Positions 42,877 through 53,668 of a stretch of DNA of 64,000 bases are shown piece by piece (the stretch's first letter is position 1; every line of letters begins with the position of its first letter). A program made the position numbers and the translations under genes. The notes below the pieces were generated by a model. It did no database searches and was not told where the DNA came from. It saw only the letters and a program-made list of their open reading frames with translations. This DNA comes from Suillus spraguei (Eukaryota; Basidiomycota; Agaricomycetes; Boletales; Suillaceae), in contig JABCPU010000071.1 of the NCBI GenBank assembly GCA_016800925.1, forward strand, positions 157,490 through 221,489, read 5' to 3'.

Positions 42877-45800
42877 ATGAATTGTAGAGGATTTTTAACT
42901 TGGAGAAACAAAGACTCGATGTATGTTTCTCCCAACGTATTACTAAGACTTGTACGTGCTGTAGGTGAAAGAAAAGAACTTTGTATTCCTATCACCCTTC
43001 ATTCACGTACTCACTTAAAATTTGTTGACACTACTGCCGTTATTGACTCTGGCACAGCAGGAATGTTCATCTCTGAGGAGTTTGTGAAACTCCATCAAAT
43101 CACACGACGAAAACTTGAAACACCATTTCGAGTTACTACCGCAGATGAAACTCTCATCAAAGGAGGGCCAATCATGCATTACTGTCTCCTAGTGGTAAAA
43201 ATTGATGAATGAACCATGTATGGAAAGTTCAATATCACTAAACTTGGACAAAGAGATCAAATTCTTCTGGGAATCCTGTGGTTACGTGCCATGAACCCAA
43301 GTATAGATTGGGCTGCCAAAACACTTGCCCTCCCATGAACAATGAAGTCTGATGAAATTGAACAAGACGTGGATACAGATTGAAAGAAGAACGGGCTACC
43401 TCCTGCTTTCCTTTGCCACACAAAGAAATGGCAAAATTCGAAATCTCCGAAACTCATCATCGCTCCTTCCATTGACATCCCTGACAAGCTCATAATCGAC
43501 GAAACTTCTCCATGAGTAAAAATACCACAGCGCCCCCCATCACCTATTCCTCGTGTAGAAAAATGAAAGAATGAGTCAGAACCAGAATCTCGACCACCCC
43601 CATCGCAACCCGTCAAACAACGACCAGCTGAGGAACAATGACAAGAAAAGTGGAAACCAGATGACGATCTCGGAGGGTGAGCTCATAATATTCCAAAGTT
43701 AACCAAATACTTCGTACCACCCAAGTTGTTAACCCCTTCCATCGAAGAAATTCCTGATCAGGACGAACCCATGACATCCACAATACTTGCCGAAGAAGAT
43801 GAACAATTCAACATGATGCAAGATGTTTGGCATGCACCAGAAGTACACGAAATTTCCTCTTACAAGCTTGGAGATGGAGAGTTCCTTGTGGAGTATGACA
43901 CTGATGGAATTAGCATGAGAATTATCGAAGAAGTATCCATGGATACACCCCTCACACGTGATGGAACTTCCTGACTCGAACAACTCCCCAACTACTCCAC
44001 AATCCCCCTTCCTCTCCTGAAATACAGTAATAAAGCTCAGGAATTTGCCACAGATGAGAAGGAAAAGAAAAAGAAATCCTTCAAAGAATTGGTCCCAGAA
44101 TACTTGCACGACTTTGCAGATGACTTTGCTAAAGATGGTCTGAACAAACTACCCCCTGAACGCCCTGGCATCGATCATCAGATTGATACCAAACCTGGTT
44201 TTATCCCTGTGAAAGGCTTCATCTCAGAATTGAAGTCACCTCAAGCTAGTGGCTTCTTCTTTGTGGGAAAGAAGAGTGGAGAATTGCGTCCCTGTCAAGA
44301 TTATCACTACATCAATGATTGGACAGTCAAGAATGCTTACCCACTCCCACTTCCCATTTCTCTTGTCGCACACCTTCACAATGCACAATTCTTTATGAAG
44401 ATGGATATTTGGTCCGGTTACAACAATATTCGCATCCATCCCGACGATCACTGGAAAGCAGGATTTACCACAGAATTCTGCCTCTTTGAACCGAACATCA
44501 TGTTCTTTGGCCTTTGCAATTCCCCGGGAACTTTCCAAGCATATATGAATTGTACCTTCCAGCAAGAAATCAATGAAGGATGGATGGTTATTTACATGGA
44601 CGATATCCTGATTTTCTCTACGACAATGGCAGAACACCATGAACAGACCAGACAAGTCTTGATGAAAATATGAAACGAACACTTGTTCCTGAAACCAGAA
44701 AATGTACCTTTGATGCAGAAGAAGTGGAATACCTCGGAATGATAATTCACCCTGGACAAGTTGCTATGGACACCGCCAAGACCAAGGGAACCGCCGAATG
44801 GCCAATTCCGAAATCAGTAAGAGATGTTTGCTCTTTCCTCGGCTTCTGCAACTTCTACCGCATGTTCATTTCCCACTACTCTGATATTGCACGACCCCTC
44901 ATCGATCTAACAAAGAAGGATACTGTCATATACCGTACATTCAGGTCTGATCCATGGACATCTGGACACCCAATCAACATCCATCCATATCTAATCCATA
45001 TCCATATCTGACTCAGTCCATCCATCCGATCTGATCTACTCATCCGATCCATGTCCATATCCAATCCGTGTCCATATCCAATCCATGCTCATATCCAAAA
45101 CTATTCCCACGCACCTGCGCGTTACTCCTTTTAGGTTAATACCTGTGTCCGGCTTTCAGTTATCTCTGCACCTCTGGCTTTCGGTTATCTTGACTTCCAT
45201 CTTGATAAGATATTTCGTACAAGTCTTATTTCCGAGTTCATAGCCTTGTGTTCTGCAATGCCTCAAACATAGCCTCGGACTATCCTTACTTGCCTTCCGG
45301 CATGCTACCTACAGTATATAAACTTGTAGTACAACTCCTGCAGACCTCAGTCTGATTCATTGTTCCTACTTCTGTATATTCTTTTGATTACTCTGTATCC
45401 TGTTATCATGTCTATATAACTCCGTTTCCATTCGACTCAGGCCTATGGGATTATTCCCTAGGCCGGAGCTTTGATCCTATGTCCTATAATCTTTTCAGAC
45501 TTCTTCCATCTCCGTCTATCATCTGTTTCACCTCCGACTCTACCTTTGGTAGTCTTATACTGTCTGTTTCTATTCTGGACCTTGTCCAAAGTAGTCTATA
45601 CTATCTCTACACCATATCCGGACCTACTCCTCTCTAGTAGCCAACACTTCCTCTAAGATCCACAGAGCTATGCTCATCTGCTCATCCGATCATCCGATCA
45701 TCCGCTCCTCCGCTCCTCCGCTCCTCTGAGCTCCGGACCTTCGGACCCCTAGTCCTCCGGATCCATCCTATCCTATCCTCTGACATCTATGGATCATCTT

Positions 45801-47400
45801 TCCCTCTGGAGCTCTGCTCCTATCCTGCCCTGGACTTTGTCCAGCAGTCCATCCTTCATCTGTTCTACTTGGAGCTTGTTCCAGTAGTGTTACCATTACT
45901 CCCTACCTTCCGGAAATAGTTCCGGCGCATTCCCGCGCTCATCCGGAAGTCCATCGGGGCTCTGTTGAGCTATCCTGCCTTAGAGTTCGTCCGGACCCTC
46001 CATCTGGACTTCACCAGAACTCTCCCTTGGACTTCATCCGAAATTAAGGGCACATACTCGGGTAAGGGGCACAGCGTACGAGCTGAGGCCAAGCCCCTTT
46101 GACTTACAACCCTCCGGTACAACCCCATGTAAGACCAGGACTTCTTACTAATCTCTGGTTTTGCATGGTCATAACAATCATGATCATATCACTGCTGGTC
46201 ATCCTGGCCATTTCAAGACTGAAGAACTTGTTAAACGGGAAGCCTGGTGGCCTTCTATGGGTGCCTATATCCATAAATATGTTGAGGGTTGTGCCCTTTG
46301 TCAGCAAATGAAGTCAGATACTCATCCGGTCTGCCCTCTCCTTGTCCCCATTCCTTCCTCCGCTACCCACCCCTTCTCACAAATCTCCATTGATTTGATC
46401 ACTGACCTCCCCATTTCAGGGGGCTTTGATAGTATCATGGTCATGGTGGACCATGGCCTTATGAAGGGGGTAATTATTATCCCTTGCCCTAAAACTGTAA
46501 CTTCCAAAGGCATAGCAAAGTTATTTTTGAAACATGTCTATTGACAGTTTGGTCTCCACAACAAAGTCATATCAGATCGAGGACCGCAGTTTCTATCAAT
46601 ATTCTCAAAAGAACTTGCACGACTCCTTGACTATACCATCGCCCCATCTACCGCCTATCATCCTCAGACCGATGGACAAACTGAACAATTAAACCAAGAA
46701 TTAGAAACCTATTTGCATATCTACTGCCGCAACAACCCTGAAGATTGGATAGAACACCTCCCTATTGCAGAGTTTGTTCACAATCATTGAAAACACAATG
46801 CCCAAAATGCCTCACCATTCTTTCTCATGATGGGATACAAACCCCATGCCATTCCCCATTTAATCCCTGATTCTACTGTACCAGCAGCAGAAGATCCGAG
46901 AAGAAGCCATCACATGCCACAACATTGCTATGCAAACAATGGCAGAATGATCCCGAGGAGATAAGTACCAACCATGGAAGATTGGAGATAAGGTTTGGTT
47001 ATCTGCTGCTAATCTTAGACTCAAACTCCCATCGCAAAAGCTTGCACCAAAGCGATACGGACCTTTCCCGATCACCAACGTCTTATCACCTATCACATTC
47101 ATGCTCAAACTTCCTCCACAATGGAAGATTCACCCCACCTTCCATGCTTCTGTGTTATCGTCCTATAGCAAAAACGACGTACATGGCCTGAACTTCCTTG
47201 AACCACCACCTGATATCATTGAAGAAGAAGAAGAATACAAAGTAGAAGCAATTCTTTCCCGTAAAGGGACCAGCAATCGCCAACACTATCTTGTCTCCTA
47301 GAAAGGATATTCATCGGGAGGTAACGAATGGATCCCTGAAAAGAACTTAGCAAATTCCGCACAGATCCTGAATGCTTATAAGAAACGACACACCCTTTGA
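42877..47400 (+). pseudogene. pol: Pol polyprotein of gypsy C, decayed and interrupted
   Basis: Protease motif DSGTAGMFI (about 43050), RT with PCQDYHYINDWTVKNAYPLP and YMDD (about 44600), a break at LIDLTKKD (44930) where an LTR replaces the RNase H region, then integrase from HDHITAGHPGHF (about 46180) with [16 protein letters not shown] and QTE, and a chromodomain EYKVEAILSRKG ... GYSSGGNEWIPEKN to the TGA at 47400. Nearly every premature stop is TGA at a site where A or B has CGA; one TAG replaces a tryptophan TGG in the chromodomain. Active-site protease A is changed to T. Confidence 0.9.
44934..46176 (+). repeat. Solo LTR of family 2 without target duplication
   Basis: 1243 bp, TGTCATATACCGTACATTCAGG ... 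CATGGTCATAACA. The flanking 5-mers GATAC and ATCAT do not match, and about 1.1 kb of gypsy C pol (RNase H) is missing at this point. This fits recombination between LTRs of two different insertions in the same gene. Contains short CCATATCCAATCCGTGT tandem repeats near 45000-45100. Confidence 0.85.
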
Positions 47401-47429
47401 ATTTGAACTAGTCCCACAAACTATTCGAT

Positions 47430-48929
47430 ATGACTTCCTCTGCAAACGCCTCTTTCCCTACTGCTTACATCCACCCCATCACTGAAGAAACTTACACCAC
47501 TGCCAATCAATATGACGACCTCATCAGAAACATCGACGCAAACTTTTTCATCGATGCCACCCTCCTCTGCCCTGGACATGCAACCGAGATTGAAAAGATC
47601 CTTACTGGCAAGGATGTGTTCGTCACCATCCTCCTTACCAACATCATCTGCACAGCCACCCTCATCAAAACTCTATGTCATGACATTCAAGATGATACTA
47701 TCCATCAACGAATCCTACACTGCCAGAAACACATTCGCGCTTACGGGCTGCTTCTCCTTCCCAATTCTTTTAAGGCTGATGTTGAAACGGTCATTCACAT
47801 CATGGCCAAGCATCGAGCAGGCATGGCTAGACCTCCCTCTCCGCAAAGAGACCCACTCCCAATTCCTGCTCCTCCCACCCGTGATTCGGGCACTCATTCT
47901 AATATCACTGCCCTTACTGGCTTACTTGCTGCTGTTCAGGAAGCCAATAACACAGCCGACGCCATCATTGGAGAACTTGAAGAAGCGACGGTCGATTCCA
48001 GAGAAGCAAGAAGATTGGTAGCTTGTTTAATTGACGCCATCCATCATTACGAAACACAACCCATGCCATCCCCAGTCAATGCTACCACCATGCTTGATGA
48101 GGACACAGAACCTCCTCATCTATTTACTGGATGCTCTGTCACACACGAGAAAGCGGTCATAACCAAAGAACTACATAATGAGCTTGCTGAGATTATCATG
48201 CTCGGGAGTCTTACAGCAAAAGAACTAGATAGTGAGCTCGCTGAAGTTGCTGCGCTCGGTCAGCAGTTAAAAGAACTTCACATCCATCCACCCATGGTTG
48301 TCCCTCATACCTTCGACTCTACAATTCCCGTCCTCATAGAAGCTTTAGGGCATACAACTTCCTCAGACCAAGACGAGTTGCTAGCTGCAGCTGTCATGAC
48401 ACCAGCACCCTCAATATACACTATCAACGACAACCAAATCAAGGACATTCGTTCTAGCAACGAACGAGCCCTTAGACGCATCACTCATAAACAAGGAAAG
48501 AAACATACACGTTCTATGAGCCCCCATCACCGTGTCGTTGCCCCAACTCCACTTCAAAAAGTGAACTCTAACCCCGATGAGAACATGAAATGCCACATCT
48601 GCAGACTACTTGGGCATCATCAGAAGAATTGTGCAGAGTACCAGTGTGGGGTTTGTCGGTATTGGTTGCTGACCCACTTATCCATCTACTGTCCCCAACG
48701 AGTCAGAACTCCACCCTTTACATTAACCTGGAAGGATAATAGATTCTACGATGCACTTCATTCTTGGGAACAACAGCTTGACAATGAACAAACTCAAGCA
48801 GCGGCTAGAAGAGACTCTAAATGATGTGCTGGTGCTGAAGAAGCTGCATATATGATGAGTGGTTCAGTTCTTGATGAAGATTACAAGTTCAGTGATGATC
48901 CAATTTACTATGTGAATGCTCCAGAATGA
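47430..48929 (+). pseudogene. ORF3 of gypsy C: double zinc-knuckle protein
   Basis: 464 codons to a TGA at 48822, starting MTSSANASFPTAYIHPITEE, 29 bp after the pol stop. Strongly diverged from A and B in the N-terminal half, yet the knuckles CHICRLLGHHQKNC and CGVCRYWLLTHLSIYC and the tail FTLTWKDNRFYDALHSWEQQ are conserved. Beyond the stop the acidic end (PIYYVNAPE) is still readable to 48929. Conservation of the zinc-binding residues while the rest drifts supports a real function for this ORF in the family. Confidence 0.8.
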
Positions 48930-48965
48930 GTAAAGTTGGTGACTTTACCTGTAAAACGGGGGTAA
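48930..48965 (+). promoter_or_regulatory. Hairpin and polypurine tract of gypsy C
   Basis: GTAAAGTT-GGT-GACTTTAC (48930-48948, innermost pair T-G instead of C-G), then AAAACGGGGGTAA directly before the 3' LTR. Confidence 0.7.
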
Positions 48966-49437
48966 TGTTACAATTGTACGTGCCCCTATTCATTTTCCTC
49001 TCATCTTTATCTTGTATATTACGTAACATGATCCCAACTCATATGCTCAACACATCTGTACTATAGTTGCCTTCCTTCTTTGGATACACACTTACATTCC
49101 CACGTCTCTCTTGGTCCATGCGCACATATTGGCTTATTTAAGCACATTGTATTATGCTTGTATACTTCACTTTAATCTTACTGGGTTTTACCTGGAATAT
49201 CCTTTGCTTAGGTCTCCAACCTAAGTCATCTGAATCATCTCTAAGTCTAAGCACTCCTTAGCCTTAGTCTTTATTCTATCGAACATCTTAGAGTCACGAC
49301 TCTTCGATCAAACCCTTGGTCCTACTCGGAATACTTCCTTGTAGTAGTCCTCATTCTCCTTTGAACGTAGTCAAACCTCCCAGCAGACCGGCTGTGTCTT
49401 ATCACTGTCGCTGGTGATGCCATCCCAGTTCATAACA
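48966..49437 (+). repeat. 3' LTR of gypsy C
   Basis: 472 bp, TGTTACAATTG...GTTCATAACA, followed by the target duplication TGGTC. Confidence 0.95.
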
Positions 49438-49770
49438 TGGTCATGAGCAGCTTGGTGATCTGCAGTTGATGGGTGGCATGTGATGTGAGTGCCATCAATA
49501 GTGCTAATAATGTCCGCAAAGTAAGGGTGGAACTTTGTGCTATGGAGGATTTCAGGGGGGGTTGGGGCTTGCACATCAGGAAGCTGAATATAAGTAGGAT
49601 ATATTGGATGGGAGGAGAATGTGATGAGGACTCATTTGAAATATCTTAAAATGAATCAGATGATCAGCTGGTCAGGATGCATATGAGCAACATACCTTGA
49701 TATAGTGTCATTAGAACATTGGAAACGCTCACTGAGGTGGCATACTGAAAGACCAATTACACAAGCATAC
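49438..49770 (-). pseudogene. PIF/Harbinger-type transposase, middle part
   Basis: Minus strand reads VIGLSVCHLSERFQCSNDTI (about 49760-49705), an intron beginning GTATGTTG, then LITFSSHPIYPTYIQLPDV and PPEILHSTKFHPYF with the first catalytic D in STIDGTHI (about 49500). A TGA replaces the expected arginine in YFKRVL. The helix-turn-helix-like SNDTIS and GTxDGTH motifs are standard for Harbinger nucleases. The segment is bounded by gypsy C on one side and a solo LTR on the other. Confidence 0.75.
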
Positions 49771-51153
49771 TGTTACGACCATGCAAAACCGGAGATTAGC
49801 AAGAAGTCCTGGTCTTACATGGGGTTGTACCGAAGGGTTGTAAGTCAAAGGGGCTTGGCCTCAGCTCGTACGCTGTGCCCCTTACCCGAGTATGTGCCCT
49901 TAATTTCGGATGAAGTCCAAGGGAGAGTTCTGGTGGAGTCCGGATGGAGGGTCCGGACGAACTCTAAGGCAGGATAGCTCGACAGAGCTCCGATGGACTT
50001 CCGGATGAGCGCGGGAATGCGCCGGAACTATTTCCGGAAGGTAGGGAGTAATGGTAACACTACCAGAACAAGTTCCAAGTAGAACGGATGAAGGATGGAC
50101 CGCTGGACAAAGTCCAGGGCAGGATAGGAGCAGAGCTCCGGAGGGAAAGATGATCCATACATGTCAGAGGATAGGATAGGATGGATCCGAAGGACTAGGG
50201 GTCCGAAGGTCCGGAGCTTGGAGGAGCGGAGGAGCGGAGGAGCAGATGATCGGATGATCGGATGAGCGTAGCTCTGTGGATCTTAGAGGAAGTGTTGGCT
50301 ACTAGAGAGGAGTAGGTCCGGATATGGTGTAGAGATAGTATAGACTACTCCGGACAAGGTCCAGAATAGAAACAGACAGTATAAGACTACCAAAGGTAGA
50401 GTCGGAGGTGAAACAGATGATAGATGGAGATGGACGAAGTCCGAACAGATTATAGGACATAGGATCAAAGCTCCGGCCTAGGGAGTAATCCCATAGGCCT
50501 GAGTTGGAAGCTTACAAGGGCCGGAGCCCAAGTGCAAGAACAGAGACGGAGTTATATAGACATGATAACAGGATACAGAGTAATCAAAGGAATATACAGA
50601 AGTAGGAACAATGAATCAGACTAAGGTCTGCAGGAGTTGTACTACAAGTTTATATACTGTAGGAGCATGCCGGAGGGTAAGTACAGATAGTCCGAGGCTA
50701 TGTCGGAAACACATTAGTAAGTACAGCGGGACATAAGGCTATGAACTCGGAGATGAAGCTTGTACGAAATACTTATCAAGACGGAGGCAGAGATCACCGA
50801 GAACCGGAAGCACAGAGATACCCAGAAGCCGGAGACACAGGTATATTCTAAAAGGGATAATGCGCAGGTGCGCGGGAATAGTTCGGATATGAACTCGGAT
50901 CGGATATGGACACGGATCGGATATGGACACGGATCGGATATGGACACGGATCGGATATGGACACGGATCGGATATGGACATGGATCAGATATGGACACGG
51001 ATCGGATATGGACACGGATGGATATGGATTGGAGTGGATGGGTGGATCGGATATGTGAACTGGAGTGGATGGGTGGATCAGATATGTGTAGGTTGGGTGT
51101 CTGGATGTCCATGGATTGGGTTTGATCTAGACCTGAATGTACGGTATATGACA
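49771..51153 (-). repeat. Solo LTR of family 2, 1383 bp
   Basis: Inverse of the LTR at 44934-46176 (plus strand starts TGTTACGACCATGC and ends GGTATATGACA), with perfect target duplication CATAC on both sides (49766-49770 and 51154-51158). It is about 140 bp longer than the other copy, mostly because of a 17-bp tandem repeat. It interrupts the Harbinger-type gene between IFLY and the VIGLS block. Confidence 0.9.
50895..51030 (+). repeat. 17-bp minisatellite inside the solo LTR
   Basis: About eight copies of CGGATATGGACACGGAT in direct tandem, with a few variants (CATGGAT, CAGATAT). The sister LTR at 45000-45100 has only about three degenerate units. Confidence 0.85.
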
Positions 51154-51661
51154 CATACAGGAATATTGCCAGTTGCTCCTCTAGCATAACATGCCTTGAA
51201 TCATTTATCCTGCTCTCCTGGAGTATTTTGAGTAATACAACAAATACATGGCAGTGAACACTGAGCTCACATCAAATGCATTTAGGATGGCCATTGAGAA
51301 GCTCATTAACCCAGTTGATCCCCTGTAGTGCCAAGGTGTGATACGGTTCTTTGTCGTAGTATACATCAGTGTAGGAATTGAACATGTCCGCTGCACTATT
51401 GAGGACTTCAGAGGCTGATATGATGATATGGCGAAATAGATCTATGACCCCTTGAAGAGTCTTCTTATCTGCCTGCTCTGTGTCACCCATCTCATCCCCT
51501 TCATCCCCTTCATCCTGCTCATCCTGCTCATCGGTAGGGTTCGAAATATTATCTTCATCACACTGGTCTGAGTCAAAGTCATTACTGTGGTGCAAAAGGC
51601 AAGGGAGCATGCTGGTATGTACATATGAGAGACATGATAACGGCTGGCCAAAGTGTAACAT
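51154..51661 (-). pseudogene. PIF/Harbinger-type transposase, N-terminal part
   Basis: Minus strand: an acidic region (DEQDEQDEGDEGDEMGDTEQ), then YYDKEPYHTLALQGINWVNE and LLNGHPKC (about 51290), and nearer the LTR, in another frame, LEEQLAIFLYV (about 51180). These blocks precede the helix-turn-helix part in Agaricomycete Harbinger-type proteins. The gene continues after the solo LTR at 49770. Confidence 0.65.
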
Positions 51662-51863
51662 CAGATTCAGGCTCCGAAGCTTACTTAAGATAGTCGTAGT
51701 CAGAAAACTCAGTTGAAGTTAGCGAAGTCAGGGTTTCCAAACGGACTCTAATAAGTTAGTAAATCCATCTTTGTTCAACCTGTGAGGACTAAGAACGCAG
51801 AATAGATTCTCCCTTGCCGTGGGAACTTCACAATCATGTGACTTCTAGCAAAATTTCTTCAAC

Positions 51864-52921
51864 GTGTTTAACCCACTGGCACTGCCAGACCCCATGGCAC
51901 AAAGACACAATTCCTTGTATTTCTTCGATGATAATATCACATTTATGGCCTTCAATAATATCGGCAACCAGATTGTCTTTCGAGTCCATAAATCAATCCT
52001 ATCACATTATTCTATCGTCTTTGCAGACATGTTGATGATGCCCCCCGTTGAAGAGGCCGAGACATATGATGATGTTCCACTAGTATGCTTGCCTGACAAT
52101 GCTGAGGAGATTGAGTCCTTGTTGAAAGCTATATACCTTCCACGGTGAGTATATCTCTCTGCTATAAACTCATTGTTCATCAGGTCTTTCTTGCTAGCTC
52201 TCCCCCGCTATACCCACGTCTGACCCGATGCATGCCTCGCATAATTTATCACCTCTTAAACCTCTCTAACAAATATGAAATGAACAAGCTTCGCCGTGAC
52301 ATTGTTCAACAGTTGGAAGCAGATTGGCCAACCTCGCTAGCTTGGTGGGATCAACTAGAAGGTGAAATTGCTGGATTAGCCGACCTGGACAGTGATGCTA
52401 TGGGTTGTATTTTCTCCGAGGATCCACTTCCAGATCCTGCCTCTGCCATTCAGTTGGCACACGAATGTCAGGTTCCCACAATATTGCCTGCCGCCTTCTA
52501 TCATCTTTCGCAGCTCTCCATTCGCTGCCAGCTCAATAAATCTTCCTCTAGATGCAGGCCATGGCGCCGCACCGCAAATTGGGGTCTTCTCACAGCAGGA
52601 GATCTTCAGTGCCTCCTTCTGGGCAGAGAAAGTCTTCTGCAAGTCACTGATTCTATGCTCACAACTGGTGCTAGCGATGTTGATAGTCAGATACACTGGA
52701 TGGTGGATAGATGTAAGGGATCTCAACGAATGGAAGTTATGGACAAAATACTCGGAGAATGCCAGAGTGCTCCAGATGTCCTTGCGACTCTTCGCGGGTG
52801 TGCTACAATGGAGGAACTCCTAACTTGTCGCATTTGTCGCTGTAGGATCAGAGAAAGGTTAAAACAAATTCGCCATGCGCTATGGACCAAGTTACCTAAA
52901 TTATTTCAGTTGGAGGATTGA
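51864..52921 (+). CDS. BTB/POZ-domain protein, two exons
   Basis: Exon 1 (51864-52144) starts MFNPLALPDPMAQRHNS and holds the BTB signature: LYFFDDNITFMA, then FRVHKSILSHYSIVFADML, PLVCLPDNAEEIESLLKAIY. A 53-bp intron (52145-52197, GTGAGT..CTAG) joins CG to C so that LPR-SPPLYP continues in frame with NLSNKYEMNKLRRDIVQQLE. Exon 2 ends at TGA 52921 with a CxxCxC cluster (CRICRCRIRERL). The protein is 344 residues or so and has no stop. Agaricomycetes have large families of such proteins; BTB domains mediate dimerisation and Cullin-3 binding in other systems, but this protein's partner is unknown. The second ATG (MAQRHN) could also be the start. Confidence 0.75.
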
Positions 52922-53167
52922 TCAAACTTCTGGTCGCACCTCGAGACTGTATTCCTAGGAAGGAACCATCTTGGATCAACATTTTGGTGATGTCCACAAT
53001 AGTGAATGTGGGTTGTCGGCCGTGCAGTGTATGTATGTACCAAATTAGAGGTTGCACCTGCTATATGATAGATGTGACTTTGTACCACATGTTCTACTAT
53101 TCAGCTTGGGGCTTGTTGTATTTGTAACATGATATTGAATACATTTAAAAAGCTTAATTATCAAAAA

Positions 53168-53668
53168 CTACAAGCATATCTCAGTTTCCCCATCTTTATC
53201 TTCATCTTCAAAATACAACGAACTGCTGAGTTTAATTGCAAGGGTAGATGCTGCCTGCACCCTGAAAGTCAGCCCGCCTACACCCCAGACTGCCATGTAC
53301 TTACCCATGCTTTGACCCACTTGCCCATCAAAATCAAGTTGTGGATCCGACCCTTTACCTCGAGCCGTGGCTGACCTTTGTCTCAAAGAATTCCAAAGGT
53401 CCAGGAACTGAGACGGCTTTGTAATATGATCGAGCAGACAGGTAATTAAATCTTCTAGACCAGTAGCTATTCTATGAGGCGCTTGGTGAGCAGTGGCTGG
53501 CACATTGGAGGAATGAAAGTCCAACACAAGCTTCTTAAAAAGAAAAAAGAACGATGCTTCACAACGTTCAGAGTTATGCCCCGGACTGCTTTTTCCGCAT
53601 GGAACGATGAGGTCCAAGCAGAGGCTGCTCCTGGACCATTGAGCCAGAAGCTGGGTGATGGGGTACAT
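53168..53668 (-). CDS. Uncharacterised fragment repeated at the window start
   Basis: Minus-strand open frame of 166 codons, in which the part near 53230-53370 (GKGSDPQLDFDGQVGQSMGK, YMAVWGVGGLTFRVQ) is clearly related at the DNA level to bases 100-300 of the window. The N-terminal half overlaps, in another frame, the end of the FunK1-like ORF and is probably not translated. Low confidence that the frame is a gene by itself. Confidence 0.3.
   Translation of the reverse strand: MYPITQLLAQWSRSSLCLDLIVPCGKSSPGHNSERCEASFFFLFKKLVLDFHSSNVPATAHQAPHRIATGLEDLITCLLDHITKPSQFLDLWNSLRQRSATARGKGSDPQLDFDGQVGQSMGKYMAVWGVGGLTFRVQAASTLAIKLSSSLYFEDEDKDGETEICL

Larger units (their letters stand above)
41878..49437 (+). 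mobile_element. Ty3/gypsy chromovirus C, full length but decayed
   Basis: Two 472-bp LTRs with perfect target duplication TGGTC (41873-41877 and 49438-49442), inserted in the Harbinger-type gene. Same layout as A and B on the opposite strand. The LTRs differ at about 23 positions, so it is the oldest of the three. Gag has lost about 150 codons, pol carries a dozen TGA stops and has lost its RNase H part around the nested LTR at 44934-46176. Confidence 0.95.

Noticed and set aside
44929..46181. Target duplication around the LTR at 44934-46176
   Set aside because: Flanks GATAC and ATCAT differ; a match with ATCAT of gypsy B was considered and is coincidence, since gypsy B lies elsewhere and belongs to another family.
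50895..51030. CRISPR-like array
   Set aside because: Direct head-to-tail 17-bp units without spacers, inside a eukaryotic LTR.
50714..51187. ORF with a repeated SISDPCPYPIRVHIR peptide
   Set aside because: Pure translation of the 17-bp minisatellite in the solo LTR; 17 is not a multiple of three, so the frame cycles through the units.
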